Below are positions 1-7,385 of a stretch of DNA of 10,844 nucleotides, piece by piece. The DNA lies in contig JBAXAR010000066.1 of assembly GCA_037142475.1 (NCBI GenBank), positions 1-10,844 of the forward strand, given 5' to 3'. How positions within the stretch are numbered: position 1 is the stretch's first letter; the number at the start of each line of letters is the position of its first letter. The position numbers were made by a program, and so were the translations under genes. Source of the stretch: CAIUMH01 sp037142475. Lineage in GTDB: Bacteria; Actinomycetota; Acidimicrobiia; Acidimicrobiales; RAAP-2. Below the pieces are notes generated by a model. It was not told the DNA's origin and did no database searches. It worked only from the letters and a program-made list of their open reading frames with translations.

Positions 1-1091
1 GCAATGCCGAGTGGGCCTCCCCATGAGTGAGTGATCGACGTGTCGCTGAGCACTGGGAACATCTCGATGAGCGCTCGCTTGAGGTCGCTGAAGACTCGGT
101 CGTCTCGATCAAAGGAACCGTCGATCGTTGAACCAAAGTGATAGGGAGCACCTCGCCCGCCGAAGGCGATCCGAGCATCGTTGGTCCGCTGGCCATAGAC
201 GACCATGTGCCGGTGGTCGGCAAAGGTCTCCCGGTTTCTGATGCCGATGGAGCCGAGCACCTCAGGCGAGAGAGGCTCGGTGGCGATCATGAGGGAGTAC
301 ACGGGCAGGATTGACCGCTTCGCACCTTCGAACTGACTTGTCCACGCCTCGGTGGCCCGCACCACCACGTCGGCGGTGACCACGCCTCGAGCGGTGCGGG
401 CCTTGGGGCGTCGGCCAGAGCCACCGGGGACAATCTCGAGGACTTCTGTCCCTTCGAAAATTGTCGCACCTCTGGTAATGACATTGGCGCTCAAGCCGAC
501 GACGAGTTTGGCGGGATTGATGGCGGCGCAGTGGGGGGTAAAGGTTGCGCCGAGCACATCGGAGGCCCCAATGCGCTCCTTTGCTGCATCGGCCTCTATC
601 CACTCGAGCTCCCCACCAGGAATCTTGAGTTCGGCCGCCTCTGCCACCTCGGCGAGGCAGCGAGCTCGCTGTGCCTCAGTCCGCGCCATGATCAGCGTTC
701 CTCCACGCGTGAAGTCGCAGCTGATCCGATCGTCCGACGCGGCTGCTTGGATCTCGCTGATCGACTCGACCATGGCAGCACGCATCGCTGACGTCTGGGC
801 GTGGCCGTGCTCCTTGACGAGCCGGCTGTCGCTGGTGGCAAAGAGGGCGGAGGCCCACCCTCCATTCCGACCGGAGGCGCCAAACCCGCAGACTTCTGCT
901 TCGAGGATGGCGATGCGGAGGGACGGATCTCGCTCAAGGAGGGATCGCGCAGTCCACAGGCCCGTGAATCCACCTCCGACAATGGCCACATCGACGTCGA
1001 GGTCGCCACTCAGAGGCGGTCGAGATGGCGGCTCCTCGGGCAACGTGTCCCACCAGAGCGAGAGGTGGCGATGGTTGGTCGCGGTGCTCAC
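1..1091 (-). CDS. FAD-dependent amine oxidoreductase (DAO family, PuuB-like), C-terminus outside window
   Basis: The gene reads leftward and runs off the left edge; 363 codons are present, against about 420-470 for the family. From the GTG start the protein opens with SLWWDTLPEEP, a lead typical of actinobacterial PuuB-like oxidases. A Rossmann FAD site follows (VAIVGGGFTG, residues 35-44), then LEAE (63-66), whose acidic residue normally binds the FAD ribose, and GASGRNGG (71-78), characteristic of the DAO/glycine oxidase group. Family members oxidise secondary or N-acylated amines, for example gamma-glutamylputrescine, giving an aldehyde or imine and H2O2. The GTG lies 4 bases after the aminotransferase stop with no strong ribosome binding site, so translation is probably coupled to that gene. 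The substrate is not readable from the sequence; linkage to putrescine genes suggests a polyamine derivative. Sarcosine or other amino acids remain possible. The family call is firm, the substrate is inference. Confidence 0.85.
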   Translation of the reverse strand, partial: MSTATNHRHLSLWWDTLPEEPPSRPPLSGDLDVDVAIVGGGFTGLWTARSLLERDPSLRIAILEAEVCGFGASGRNGGWASALFATSDSRLVKEHGHAQTSAMRAAMVESISEIQAAASDDRISCDFTRGGTLIMARTEAQRARCLAEVAEAAELKIPGGELEWIEADAAKERIGASDVLGATFTPHCAAINPAKLVVGLSANVITRGATIFEGTEVLEIVPGGSGRRPKARTARGVVTADVVVRATEAWTSQFEGAKRSILPVYSLMIATEPLSPEVLGSIGIRNRETFADHRHMVVYGQRTNDARIAFGGRGAPYHFGSTIDGSFDRDDRVFSDLKRALIEMFPVLSDTSITHSWGGPLGI

Positions 1092-1095
1092 GGGG

Positions 1096-2514
1096 TCAGC
1101 GGACGACCTTGAGGCCGCCTTCGAGAACCTCACGGAGGGTCTCGACAATGAAGTCGATTTCCACTTCCGTGCAGATCAAGGGAGGAGCAAGTTGGATTAC
1201 CGGGTCACCGCGATCGTCGGCTCGACAGATGAGGCCCTTTGAGAACAAGGCACCGGTGAGATAGCCGCGGAGTAGTTTCTCGGATTCATCGTCGTTAAAG
1301 GTCTCCTTGGTGTCGCGATCCTTCACGAGTTCGATGCCATAGAAGAAGCCCTTCCCTCGTACGTCACCGACAATAGGAATGTCAGAAAGGCTGTCGAGGC
1401 CGGCTCGGAAGTACGGGGCCAGACGGTTCACATTCCCGAGGATGTCCTCGTCCTCCATGATTTGGATGTTTCGCAGCGCGACCGCAGAACTCACGGGGTG
1501 CCCGGCGAACGTGAATCCGTGGAGGAACGATTCGTCGGCGCTCAAGAAGGGCTCCATGATGGCGTCACTCACGATCATGGCGCCGAGAGGCGAATAGGCA
1601 GACGTCATGCCTTTGGCGCACGTGATGATGTCGGGCGTGACGTCGTAGGCGATGGCGCCGAACCACTCGCCGAGGCGGCCGAAGGCGCAGATTGTTTCGT
1701 CGAGAACCATCAGGACTCCGTGCCGTGTGCAGATTTCACGGACTCGCTGCAGGTAACCAGGCGGCGGCGTGAAGCAGCCACCAGCATTCTGGACCGGCTC
1801 CAAGAACACGGCGGCGACGGTCTCTGGACCCTCTCGGAGGATGGCTCGCTCGATCTCGTCCGCGGCCCAGCGTGAGTAGGCCTCGATGTCATCACCGTGC
1901 TCCGGGGCTCGGTAGAAGTTGGTATTCGGCACCTTGATGGCGCCGGGGATGAGGGGCTCGAACGGTGTTCTCATCACAGGGATCGACGTAATCGAAAGAG
2001 CGCCCATCGTGGTGCCGTGGTAAGCGATGTCTCGGCTGATGACCTTGTAGCGGCCGTGCTCGCCGCCGAGATGGTGGTACTGGCGGGCAAGCTTCCACGC
2101 GCTTTCAACTGCTTCACCGCCACCGGTGGTGAAGAAGATCCGGTTCAGATCACCAGGTGCCAATGAGGCAACCTTCTCGGCAAGCTCGATGGCCTTGGGG
2201 TGGGCATAGGTCCACAGAGGGAAATAGGCGAGAGTTTTTGCCTGTTCGGCCGCCGCCTCGGCGAGTTCAACCCGACCGTGACCCAATTGCGAGGTAAAGA
2301 GGCTCGAGATGCCGTCGAGGTAGCGCTTACCCCGCTGGTCCCAGACGTAGGCGCCTTCGCCCTTGACCATGATGGGGATCTCGTTGTCTGCCGTATAGGA
2401 CCCCATTCGGCTGAACGCCATCCAGAGATGACGTCGGGCCTTTTCGGCGAGGAGATGCTGCTCGTCGTGGTGCGCTGCTACCCCATCAGTGCTGAGTTCG
2501 GTGTCGATGGTCAT
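1096..2514 (-). CDS. Class III PLP aminotransferase, probable putrescine/diamine:pyruvate aminotransferase (SpuC-like)
   Basis: A 472-residue fold-type I class III aminotransferase, full length for the family. Counting from the chosen start: the phosphate-binding loop TTGGGEAVESAW is at 129-140, the ring-stacking YHG at 165-167, the pyridine-nitrogen Asp in LDET at 272, and the Schiff-base lysine in CAKGMTS at 301. HGFTFAGHP (332-340) and the C-terminal LAPPL motif match Pseudomonas SpuC from memory. SpuC-type enzymes move the terminal amine of putrescine or cadaverine to pyruvate, forming 4-aminobutanal and alanine; an alanine dehydrogenase in the same locus fits this. The start at 2514 is preferred over the ATG at 2526 because it makes an ATGA overlap with the regulator's stop and has GGGGGA just upstream. 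GABA or beta-alanine transaminase activity is an alternative or extra role. Acceptor preference is inferred. Confidence 0.9.
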   Translation of the reverse strand: MTIDTELSTDGVAAHHDEQHLLAEKARRHLWMAFSRMGSYTADNEIPIMVKGEGAYVWDQRGKRYLDGISSLFTSQLGHGRVELAEAAAEQAKTLAYFPLWTYAHPKAIELAEKVASLAPGDLNRIFFTTGGGEAVESAWKLARQYHHLGGEHGRYKVISRDIAYHGTTMGALSITSIPVMRTPFEPLIPGAIKVPNTNFYRAPEHGDDIEAYSRWAADEIERAILREGPETVAAVFLEPVQNAGGCFTPPPGYLQRVREICTRHGVLMVLDETICAFGRLGEWFGAIAYDVTPDIITCAKGMTSAYSPLGAMIVSDAIMEPFLSADESFLHGFTFAGHPVSSAVALRNIQIMEDEDILGNVNRLAPYFRAGLDSLSDIPIVGDVRGKGFFYGIELVKDRDTKETFNDDESEKLLRGYLTGALFSKGLICRADDRGDPVIQLAPPLICTEVEIDFIVETLREVLEGGLKVVR

Positions 2515-3017
2515 CGGGTCCCCCATGTGTAGGTCTGTTTCGCCAATTTGAGATAGACGAACGTCTCGACTTCTGTGACGCCTGGTACGGCACGAATCTG
2601 GTCATTGAGAATGTGAACAAGGTGGTCATCGTCGACGGCGATGAGTTCGACGATGATGTCGAAGCTCCCAGCGCAGAGCACCACGTAGATGGCCTCATCG
2701 ATGGCGGCAATTTCGTTGGCGACCGTGCGAACATCACCCTGCACGCGAACACCGAGCATCGCCTCGCGATGGAACCCCAGTTGGAGCGGGTCGGTGATGG
2801 CAACGATTTCGAGAGCGCCAGCGTCTCGAAGCCGCTGAACACGCCGACGGACGGCAGCCTCGGAGAGGCCTACCTCTTCGGCAATCGCACCATAGGCTCG
2901 CCGGCCGTCTGCTTGGAGGACCTCAATGATGCGCCGATCGGCGTCATCAAGGGTGACTTTTGCAGGGGCTAGGGACTCGAGTTGCGTGACTTTCGTCGCC
3001 CTTGCTGCTCGTGCCAT
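2511..3017 (-). CDS. Lrp/AsnC-family transcriptional regulator
   Basis: A 168-residue protein, usual length for the family. An N-terminal winged helix-turn-helix (about 22-72) starts LDDADRRIIEVLQ and has its recognition segment in LSEAAVRRRVQRLRDAG. A C-terminal RAM ligand-binding and oligomerisation domain (about 85-160) includes LCAGSFDIIVELIA and VPGVTEVETFVYLKL. Such proteins form dimers to octamers that wrap DNA and respond to amino acids. The ATG at 3017 is chosen because AAGGGAAG lies 9 bases upstream and because the longer ATG at 3086 lies upstream of a TATAAT box on this strand. It is first in the leftward operon and divergent from the aldehyde dehydrogenase, so autoregulation and control of both arms are likely. 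AldR of mycobacteria, an Lrp protein controlling ald, is a functional parallel. The effector (alanine, a polyamine or another amino acid) is unknown. Confidence 0.92.
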   Translation of the reverse strand: MARAARATKVTQLESLAPAKVTLDDADRRIIEVLQADGRRAYGAIAEEVGLSEAAVRRRVQRLRDAGALEIVAITDPLQLGFHREAMLGVRVQGDVRTVANEIAAIDEAIYVVLCAGSFDIIVELIAVDDDHLVHILNDQIRAVPGVTEVETFVYLKLAKQTYTWGTR

Positions 3018-3066
3018 CGTGCTGAACTTCCCTTGTTCTGAGGGCTCGCTACGCCTATTACCCCTC

Positions 3067-3072
3067 ATTATA
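3067..3072 (-). promoter_or_regulatory. -10 box (TATAAT) for the regulator-aminotransferase-oxidoreductase operon
   Basis: The minus strand reads TATAAT, a perfect sigma-70-type -10 hexamer in otherwise GC-rich DNA, 49 bases upstream of the regulator ATG. It sits inside a near-dyad (CCTC, six bases, GAGG). The 13-bp palindrome at 3091-3103 lies where the -35 would be, so a protein bound there would interfere with or help RNA polymerase. The -35 itself is weak, consistent with an activated promoter. This is sequence reading only. Confidence 0.5.
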
Positions 3073-3090
3073 GAGGAGCAAACCATCGAA

Positions 3091-3103
3091 ATCAGTCACT
3101 GAT
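3091..3103. promoter_or_regulatory. 13-bp palindrome, candidate Lrp-family operator
   Basis: ATCAGT and ACTGAT form a perfect 6-bp inverted repeat around a single C. It lies between the divergent promoters next to an Lrp/AsnC gene, a family that commonly recognises short palindromes of about 13-15 bp. It overlaps the expected -35 position of the minus-strand promoter. The dyad is seen directly; the binding protein is inferred from position. Confidence 0.5.
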
Positions 3104-3160
3104 CATCTTGTCGCAGTGAAAAAGAGTCATGAGGGGTTGCACGGCCACTGGGAATCTGCG

Positions 3161-3182
3161 AACGTGAACCATCAACGTGAAC
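3161..3182 (+). repeat. Tandem 9-bp direct repeat in the aldehyde dehydrogenase leader
   Basis: AACGTGAAC occurs at 3161-3169 and again at 3174-3182, a 13-bp period with a 4-bp spacer, 50-71 bases before the aldehyde dehydrogenase ATG. It could be an activator half-site pair or a chance duplication; no known motif is recognised. Confidence 0.4.
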
Positions 3183-3231
3183 GCTGTTCTTTGTGTCCAT
3201 GCGACATGAGACGACGACAGGGGGAGACCAG

Positions 3232-4659
3232 ATGGGACGACTGAAGAATTTCATCGATGGACAAAGCGTGGAGGCAACGAGCAGCACCACGGCTGCGTTG
3301 ATCAATCCCTCGACCGGCGAGGACTACCTCGAGGTTCCAGTGTCGAACCAGGCTGATGTTGATGCGGCGGTGGCTGCAGCAGCCGGTGCGTTCCGATCAT
3401 GGAAGCGAACGACACCTTCGGAACGATCGCTCGCCCTTTTCAGGATCGCCGATGCCCTCGAGGCTCACGGTGACGAGATCGTCGCACTGGAGTGTGAGAA
3501 CACAGGCAAGCCTGTGGCGTTGACGATGTCCGAGGAGCTGCCACCGATGGCAGACCAGATCCGATTCTTCGCCGGTGCGGCGCGGAATCTTGAAGGTCGC
3601 TCGGCCGGCGAGTACATGGAAGGCCACACCTCGATGATCAGGCGGGAGCCGATCGGAGTCTGCGCCGCCGTCACTCCCTGGAATTACCCGATGATGATGG
3701 CGGTCTGGAAATGGGCGCCGGCCATCGCCGCTGGGAACACGATGGTGCTGAAGCCTTCCGACACCACCCCAGTGTCAACGGTTCGGATGGCCGAGATCAT
3801 GGCGGAGTACCTGCCTGCTGGAGTCTTCAACGTGGTCGTTGGCGACCATGACACCGGCCGATTCCTCGTGGAGCACCCGACGCCAGCAATGGCGTCGATC
3901 ACTGGCTCCGTTCGGGCCGGGACAGAGGTCGCTCGCTCTGCGGCCTCGACACTCAAGCGAGTACACCTTGAACTCGGTGGCAAGGCTCCGGTCATTGTGT
4001 TTGAGGATGCCGATATTGCAGCGGCGGCCGAAGGAATTGCCGGAGCGGGTTACTTCAATGCTGGCCAGGACTGCACCGCGGCCACACGGGTCCTCGTGGC
4101 GGCCTCGATTCACGATGACTTCGTCGCTGCGTTGGCCGAACAAGCCCGGAGCACCACTGCAGGGGGCCTCGATGTTCCCGACGCCGATCTCGGTCCGGTC
4201 AACAATGCCAACCAACTGGCACGAATCCAGGGGTTCTTCGAACGTATGCCATCGCATGCGTCAACCGTGGTCGGTGGCGCCCAAATCGGAGAGCGGGGCT
4301 ACCTCTTCGCCCCCTCTGTCGTGACGGGACTCCGCCAGGATGACGAGATGAGCCAGACCGAGATCTTCGGACCGGTGATCACCGTTCAGAGCTTCGACGA
4401 CGAGGACGAGGCGCTCCGCACGGCCAATGGCGTGAACTACGGATTGGCCTCGAGCGTCTGGACGAAGGACCACGGCCGCGCCATGCGGTTCGCCCGGGAT
4501 CTCGACTTCGGGTGTGTGTGGATCAACACCCATATCCCGATCGTTGCCGAAATGCCACACGGTGGTTTCAAGGCATCAGGCTATGGAAAGGACCTGTCGA
4601 TGTACGGTTTTGAGGATTACACAAGGATCAAGCACGTCATGAGCAACATCGAGGCGTGA
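3232..4659 (+). CDS. patD: NAD-dependent 4-aminobutyraldehyde dehydrogenase (PatD-like)
   Basis: A 475-residue aldehyde dehydrogenase, full length. Counting from the ATG at 3232: the oxyanion Asn is in TPWNYP (151), the cofactor lysine in VLKPSD (174), the general-base Glu in LELGGK (247), the nucleophile Cys in GQDCTAA (281), and the second cofactor Glu in EIFGP (377). Stretches such as FFAGAAR, GEYMEGHTSMIRR and EMPHGGFKASGYGKD closely follow E. coli PatD from memory, which marks it as an aminobutyraldehyde dehydrogenase rather than a generic member. It oxidises 4-aminobutanal (in equilibrium with 1-pyrroline) to GABA with NAD+. The ATG at 3232 is preferred over the GTG at 3193 because GGGGGAG lies 5 bases upstream and IDG..V is the normal N-terminal motif. 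It is first in the rightward operon. Other omega-aminoaldehydes or betaine aldehyde are possible substrates. Confidence 0.9.
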   Translation: MGRLKNFIDGQSVEATSSTTAALINPSTGEDYLEVPVSNQADVDAAVAAAAGAFRSWKRTTPSERSLALFRIADALEAHGDEIVALECENTGKPVALTMSEELPPMADQIRFFAGAARNLEGRSAGEYMEGHTSMIRREPIGVCAAVTPWNYPMMMAVWKWAPAIAAGNTMVLKPSDTTPVSTVRMAEIMAEYLPAGVFNVVVGDHDTGRFLVEHPTPAMASITGSVRAGTEVARSAASTLKRVHLELGGKAPVIVFEDADIAAAAEGIAGAGYFNAGQDCTAATRVLVAASIHDDFVAALAEQARSTTAGGLDVPDADLGPVNNANQLARIQGFFERMPSHASTVVGGAQIGERGYLFAPSVVTGLRQDDEMSQTEIFGPVITVQSFDDEDEALRTANGVNYGLASSVWTKDHGRAMRFARDLDFGCVWINTHIPIVAEMPHGGFKASGYGKDLSMYGFEDYTRIKHVMSNIEA

Positions 4660-4698
4660 TCACGATCGGCTGAGGCCGGGATGGAGGGGGTACGGGGG

Positions 4699-6189
4699 AT
4701 GACGCACAATGAGGTAATCGGTCCTTTCGGGGCGCCAGTGCCAGTGTCGCAAGAGGCGTCCCAGCTCAGAGCTGATGAGTTAAATCTCTTCGATGCCACG
4801 GCCGTCGCCGTTTCGTCGGTCGCTCCGGCCTACTCGCTGGCCGCCACGGTCTCGGCGGTCTTTCTCCTCACCGGTGTCGGGCTCCGATCACCCTCGATCA
4901 TCATCCTCAGCTTTATTCCCGTTTTCTTCATCGCCAACGCGTACTTCCACCTGAATCGCAAGGACCCCAACTGCGGGGCGTCCTACTCGTGGCTCTCGAA
5001 AATCATGAGTCCCTATGTCGGGTGGTTCAACGGCTGGGTCCAGGTCGCCACGTCGGTGATTTTCTGCGTCTCTGCACCGGTCCTGGCGGGTTCCTACACG
5101 TTGCAATTCTTGAACTCCGTGCATTGGATCGGCGGCGGTACCGCAGCGAGCGTGTGGTGGGCGGCGATTCTCGGTGCGGCATGGCTGGCATTCATCACGT
5201 TCATCTGCATCTACGGGATCCGGTGGACCGTCGATTTCCAGTGGGTGCTGGTGATCATTGAGTACGTGGTGGTTATCGGGTTCTCGATTGGCGGCATCAT
5301 CAAGGTTGCCGTCACTCATCCGCCCGGATCTCGAGGATTCCAGTTTGGGTGGCTCAACCCGTTGACCGTCTTTCACGATGGCGGCGTGACGGCCATCGCT
5401 GGCGGCATTGCCCTCGGAGCGTTCTTCTTCTGGGGCTGGGACACTGCGGTGAACCTCAATGAGGAGACCAAGAACCGCTCCCACACGCCGGGCCGTGCTG
5501 CGGTGCTCTCGATGTGGCTGCTGTTGATTGTGTTCGTGATCAACTTCGTCGCCATTCAGATGTTGATTCCCGGCGGCCAGATCGAGGGCCAAGACCAGAA
5601 CATCCTCTTCTACTTCAGCACCCAACTCTTTGGGAATTGGGCCGGTTATCTGATGATTTTCGCTGTCATCTCCTCGACCGTGGCGACGACACAGACGACG
5701 CTGCTGCCTTCGTCGCGAATCGCCTATTCGATGGCCCGTGACAACGTCTTCCCGAAATTGTTCGGCAAGGTGCATCAAAAGCACCTGACCCCGACCTTGG
5801 GCACGCTGCTGCTGGCGGGCCTTGCCCTCGTGGGCATCCTGCTCTCCACGGGGGTCTCCTCGGTCGGAGAGCTGATGTCGAAACTCGTGGGGGACATTGG
5901 CGTCCTCGTCGCCTTCTATTACGGCATGACGGGTGTGTCGTGTGCCTGGGGATTCAGGAAGGTGGCGTTCAAGAGCGTCAAGTTCCTCTTCACGGGCGTG
6001 CTGCTGCCGTTCCTGTCAGGCCTCGTCCTGCTGTTCATCGTGGGCTGGATCATTCAGTCTGATTGGAAGACGGCACTCCCGGACATCGTGATCTTGGGTG
6101 GTGGCATCCCGCTCGTGATCGTGGCGCGGTTCACGACTAAGGGCGACTTCTTCAAGACCAAGACGATCGCCTACGCATCAATCGAGTAA
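4699..6189 (+). CDS. APC-family amino acid/polyamine permease
   Basis: A 496-residue, very hydrophobic protein with about 12 predicted membrane helices (roughly 32-59, 64-84, 109-134, 149-174, 179-204, 229-252, 269-290, 312-339, 364-384, 396-419, 428-452, 459-479). APC-superfamily marks are the discontinuous first helix (VSSVAPAYSLAAT), the GASYSWLSKIMSPYVGWFNGW-like loop after helix 2, and WGWDTAVNLNEETKN after helix 6, typical of bacterial amino acid/amine:proton symporters. Placed between the aldehyde and alanine dehydrogenases, it probably imports the amine this locus degrades, as PuuP does for putrescine in E. coli; GABA or an amino acid is also possible. GGAGG and an ACGGGGG run precede the ATG at 4699. 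The in-frame ATG at 4681 has its own GAGG and cannot be excluded; it would add six residues. The aldehyde dehydrogenase stop is 39 bases upstream, consistent with one operon. Confidence 0.88.
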   Translation: MTHNEVIGPFGAPVPVSQEASQLRADELNLFDATAVAVSSVAPAYSLAATVSAVFLLTGVGLRSPSIIILSFIPVFFIANAYFHLNRKDPNCGASYSWLSKIMSPYVGWFNGWVQVATSVIFCVSAPVLAGSYTLQFLNSVHWIGGGTAASVWWAAILGAAWLAFITFICIYGIRWTVDFQWVLVIIEYVVVIGFSIGGIIKVAVTHPPGSRGFQFGWLNPLTVFHDGGVTAIAGGIALGAFFFWGWDTAVNLNEETKNRSHTPGRAAVLSMWLLLIVFVINFVAIQMLIPGGQIEGQDQNILFYFSTQLFGNWAGYLMIFAVISSTVATTQTTLLPSSRIAYSMARDNVFPKLFGKVHQKHLTPTLGTLLLAGLALVGILLSTGVSSVGELMSKLVGDIGVLVAFYYGMTGVSCAWGFRKVAFKSVKFLFTGVLLPFLSGLVLLFIVGWIIQSDWKTALPDIVILGGGIPLVIVARFTTKGDFFKTKTIAYASIE

Positions 6190-6212
6190 GACGACGAAGG
6201 GAGTTGGTCACC

Positions 6213-7334
6213 ATGATTGTCGGAATCCCCAGTGAGGTGAAAGACGACGAGTATCGGGTGGCTATGACCCCGGCGGGTGTTCGGGAGTTCGTTTCTCGAG
6301 GTCACACCGTGGTGGTCCAAGCGGGAGCGGGCGTGGGCTCATCGATTGGTGATGAGGACTTCGTTGACGCTGGCGCCTCGATCATCAGCACGGCTGATGA
6401 CGTCTGGGCCGAGGCCGACCTGATCCTGAAGGTCAAAGAACCCATCGAGGTTGAATTCGGCCGTCTTGGAGCGAAGCCGGGACAGGTGCTCTTCACCTAC
6501 CTCCATCTCGCCGCGTCACGCTCGTGCACCGATGCGCTCGTCGCAGCGGGGAACACGGCGATCGCCTACGAGACGGTACGGCTCGCTGACGGCTCCTTGC
6601 CGCTCCTCACTCCGATGAGCGAAGTGGCAGGTCGTATGGCGCCACTGATGGGAGCACACCACCTCATGCGCTCTGGTGGTGGTCGGGGAACCCTGGTCTG
6701 CGGGGTACCCGGAGTCACTGCGGCGAATGTTGTCATCCTCGGAGCCGGCGTGGCCGGCTTGGCCGCGGCAACCTTGGCGGTTGGCATGCAAGCAAACGTG
6801 TCGATCTTTGATCGGAACCTCGAACGACTTCGTTCGGTCGACCACCACTTTCGCGGCGTGGTCGAGACGGTGGCCTCGACACAGCTGGCAATCGAAGAGT
6901 CCCTTGTTCGCGCCGACATTGTCATCGGCGCAGTGCTTGTCATGGGGGCTCGTGCTCCAAAACTGGTGACTGACGAGATGGTGGCCACCATGCGGCGAGG
7001 TTCGGTCCTCGTCGACATCTCGGTGGACCAGGGCGGGTGTTTCGAGTCGACGCGGCCCACCACGCACTCAGATCCAGTCTTCGCGGTGCACGACTCACTC
7101 TTCTATTGCGTGGCCAACATGCCCGGTGCCGTCCCCCACACGTCGACGCACGCGCTGGCCAACGCCACGCTGCCCTATGCCCTCGAGATAGCCAGCCATG
7201 GCTGGCACAACGCAGTCCGCACTGATCCAGCGCTGGCTGAGGGAGTGAACGTCACTGGCGGCCACATCACATCAGAGCCGGTGGCCGATGCCCACGGACT
7301 TCGCTTCAAGGCCCTCGCCGGCCTCCTGGACTGA
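6213..7334 (+). CDS. ald: Alanine dehydrogenase
   Basis: A 373-residue cytoplasmic enzyme that interconverts L-alanine and pyruvate plus ammonia using NAD(H). It follows the Mycobacterium tuberculosis Ald sequence along its length from memory. Landmarks are the N-terminal IVGIPSEVKDDEYRVA, the substrate lysine in KVKEP (75), the catalytic histidine in YLHLAAS (98), the Rossmann loop ILGAGVAG (about 175-182), and the catalytic Asp in SVDQGG (272). ANMPGAVPHTST near the C-terminus is also characteristic. The ATG at 6213 is chosen, with AAGGGAG 9 bases upstream; a TTG at 6204 would lie within a few bases of that site and is unlikely. It starts 23 bases after the permease, so it shares the operon. 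Here it probably works in the deaminating direction, recycling pyruvate consumed by the aminotransferase and releasing ammonia and NADH. The enzyme is near certain; the direction is inferred. Confidence 0.96.
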   Translation: MIVGIPSEVKDDEYRVAMTPAGVREFVSRGHTVVVQAGAGVGSSIGDEDFVDAGASIISTADDVWAEADLILKVKEPIEVEFGRLGAKPGQVLFTYLHLAASRSCTDALVAAGNTAIAYETVRLADGSLPLLTPMSEVAGRMAPLMGAHHLMRSGGGRGTLVCGVPGVTAANVVILGAGVAGLAAATLAVGMQANVSIFDRNLERLRSVDHHFRGVVETVASTQLAIEESLVRADIVIGAVLVMGARAPKLVTDEMVATMRRGSVLVDISVDQGGCFESTRPTTHSDPVFAVHDSLFYCVANMPGAVPHTSTHALANATLPYALEIASHGWHNAVRTDPALAEGVNVTGGHITSEPVADAHGLRFKALAGLLD

Positions 7335-7357
7335 ACCGCCTCACCGAGGACGGGGCG

Positions 7358-7376
7358 ACCGCCATCCGAGGGCGGT
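7358..7376. terminator. Hairpin between convergent operons, possible bidirectional terminator
   Basis: ACCGCC (7358-7363) and GGCGGT (7371-7376) make a 6-bp stem with a 7-base loop in the 51-bp gap between the alanine dehydrogenase stop and the thiolase stop. A second ACCGCC at 7335-7340 could compete for the same partner. There is no T-run on either strand, so it is not a classic intrinsic terminator; position is the main support. Confidence 0.35.
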
Positions 7377-7385
7377 ATCGCAGAT

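Larger units (their letters stand above)
3060..3137. repeat. 9-bp inverted repeat (ACCCCTCAT / ATGAGGGGT) flanking the central palindrome
   Basis: ACCCCTCAT at 3060-3068 is matched exactly by its reverse complement ATGAGGGGT at 3129-3137, with 60 bp between. The symmetry centre (about 3098.5) falls almost on the centre of the 13-bp palindrome (3097). The outer arms are centred 33 and 36 bp from it, about three helical turns. This layout would suit an Lrp-type oligomer touching several sites on one DNA face. One arm overlaps the minus-strand -10. Confidence 0.5.
3018..3231. promoter_or_regulatory. Divergent promoter region between regulator operon and aldehyde dehydrogenase operon
   Basis: This 214-bp gap separates the two arms of the amine-catabolism locus and must hold both promoters. 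On the minus strand a perfect TATAAT lies at 3072-3067, giving a leader of roughly 40 bases before the regulator ATG; no good -35 is seen at the right distance. On the plus strand TTGCAC (3137-3142) could be a -35, but no convincing -10 follows. The gap also holds a 13-bp palindrome, a flanking 9-bp inverted repeat and a 9-bp direct repeat, listed separately. It ends in GGGGGAG (3220-3226), 5 bases before the aldehyde dehydrogenase ATG. Confidence 0.75.

Noticed and set aside
352..1242. 296-codon plus-strand reading frame
   Set aside because: It is antisense to the FAD oxidoreductase, which has clear GGGFTG and GASGRNGG motifs in the opposite strand. The translated product is low-complexity Ser/Arg/Pro-rich, typical of GC-rich antisense frames.
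3018..3086. Longer start of the Lrp/AsnC gene at ATG 3086
   Set aside because: It would put the TATAAT box inside the gene and add 23 residues that resemble nothing in the family; the ATG at 3017 has a good ribosome binding site.
3179..3189. GAAC-GCT-GTTC resembling an SOS (LexA) box
   Set aside because: LexA boxes of this type need a 4-base spacer between GAAC and GTTC plus flanking symmetry; here the spacer is 3 and the flanks do not match.
4888..5784. 298-codon minus-strand reading frame
   Set aside because: Antisense to the permease. Its product is rich in His, Arg and Asp because it mirrors hydrophobic codons; no domain is recognisable.
6204..6212. TTG start for alanine dehydrogenase
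   Set aside because: The AAGGGAG site (6197-6203) directly abuts the TTG but is well placed for the ATG at 6213, and family members begin with the MxVGIP motif.
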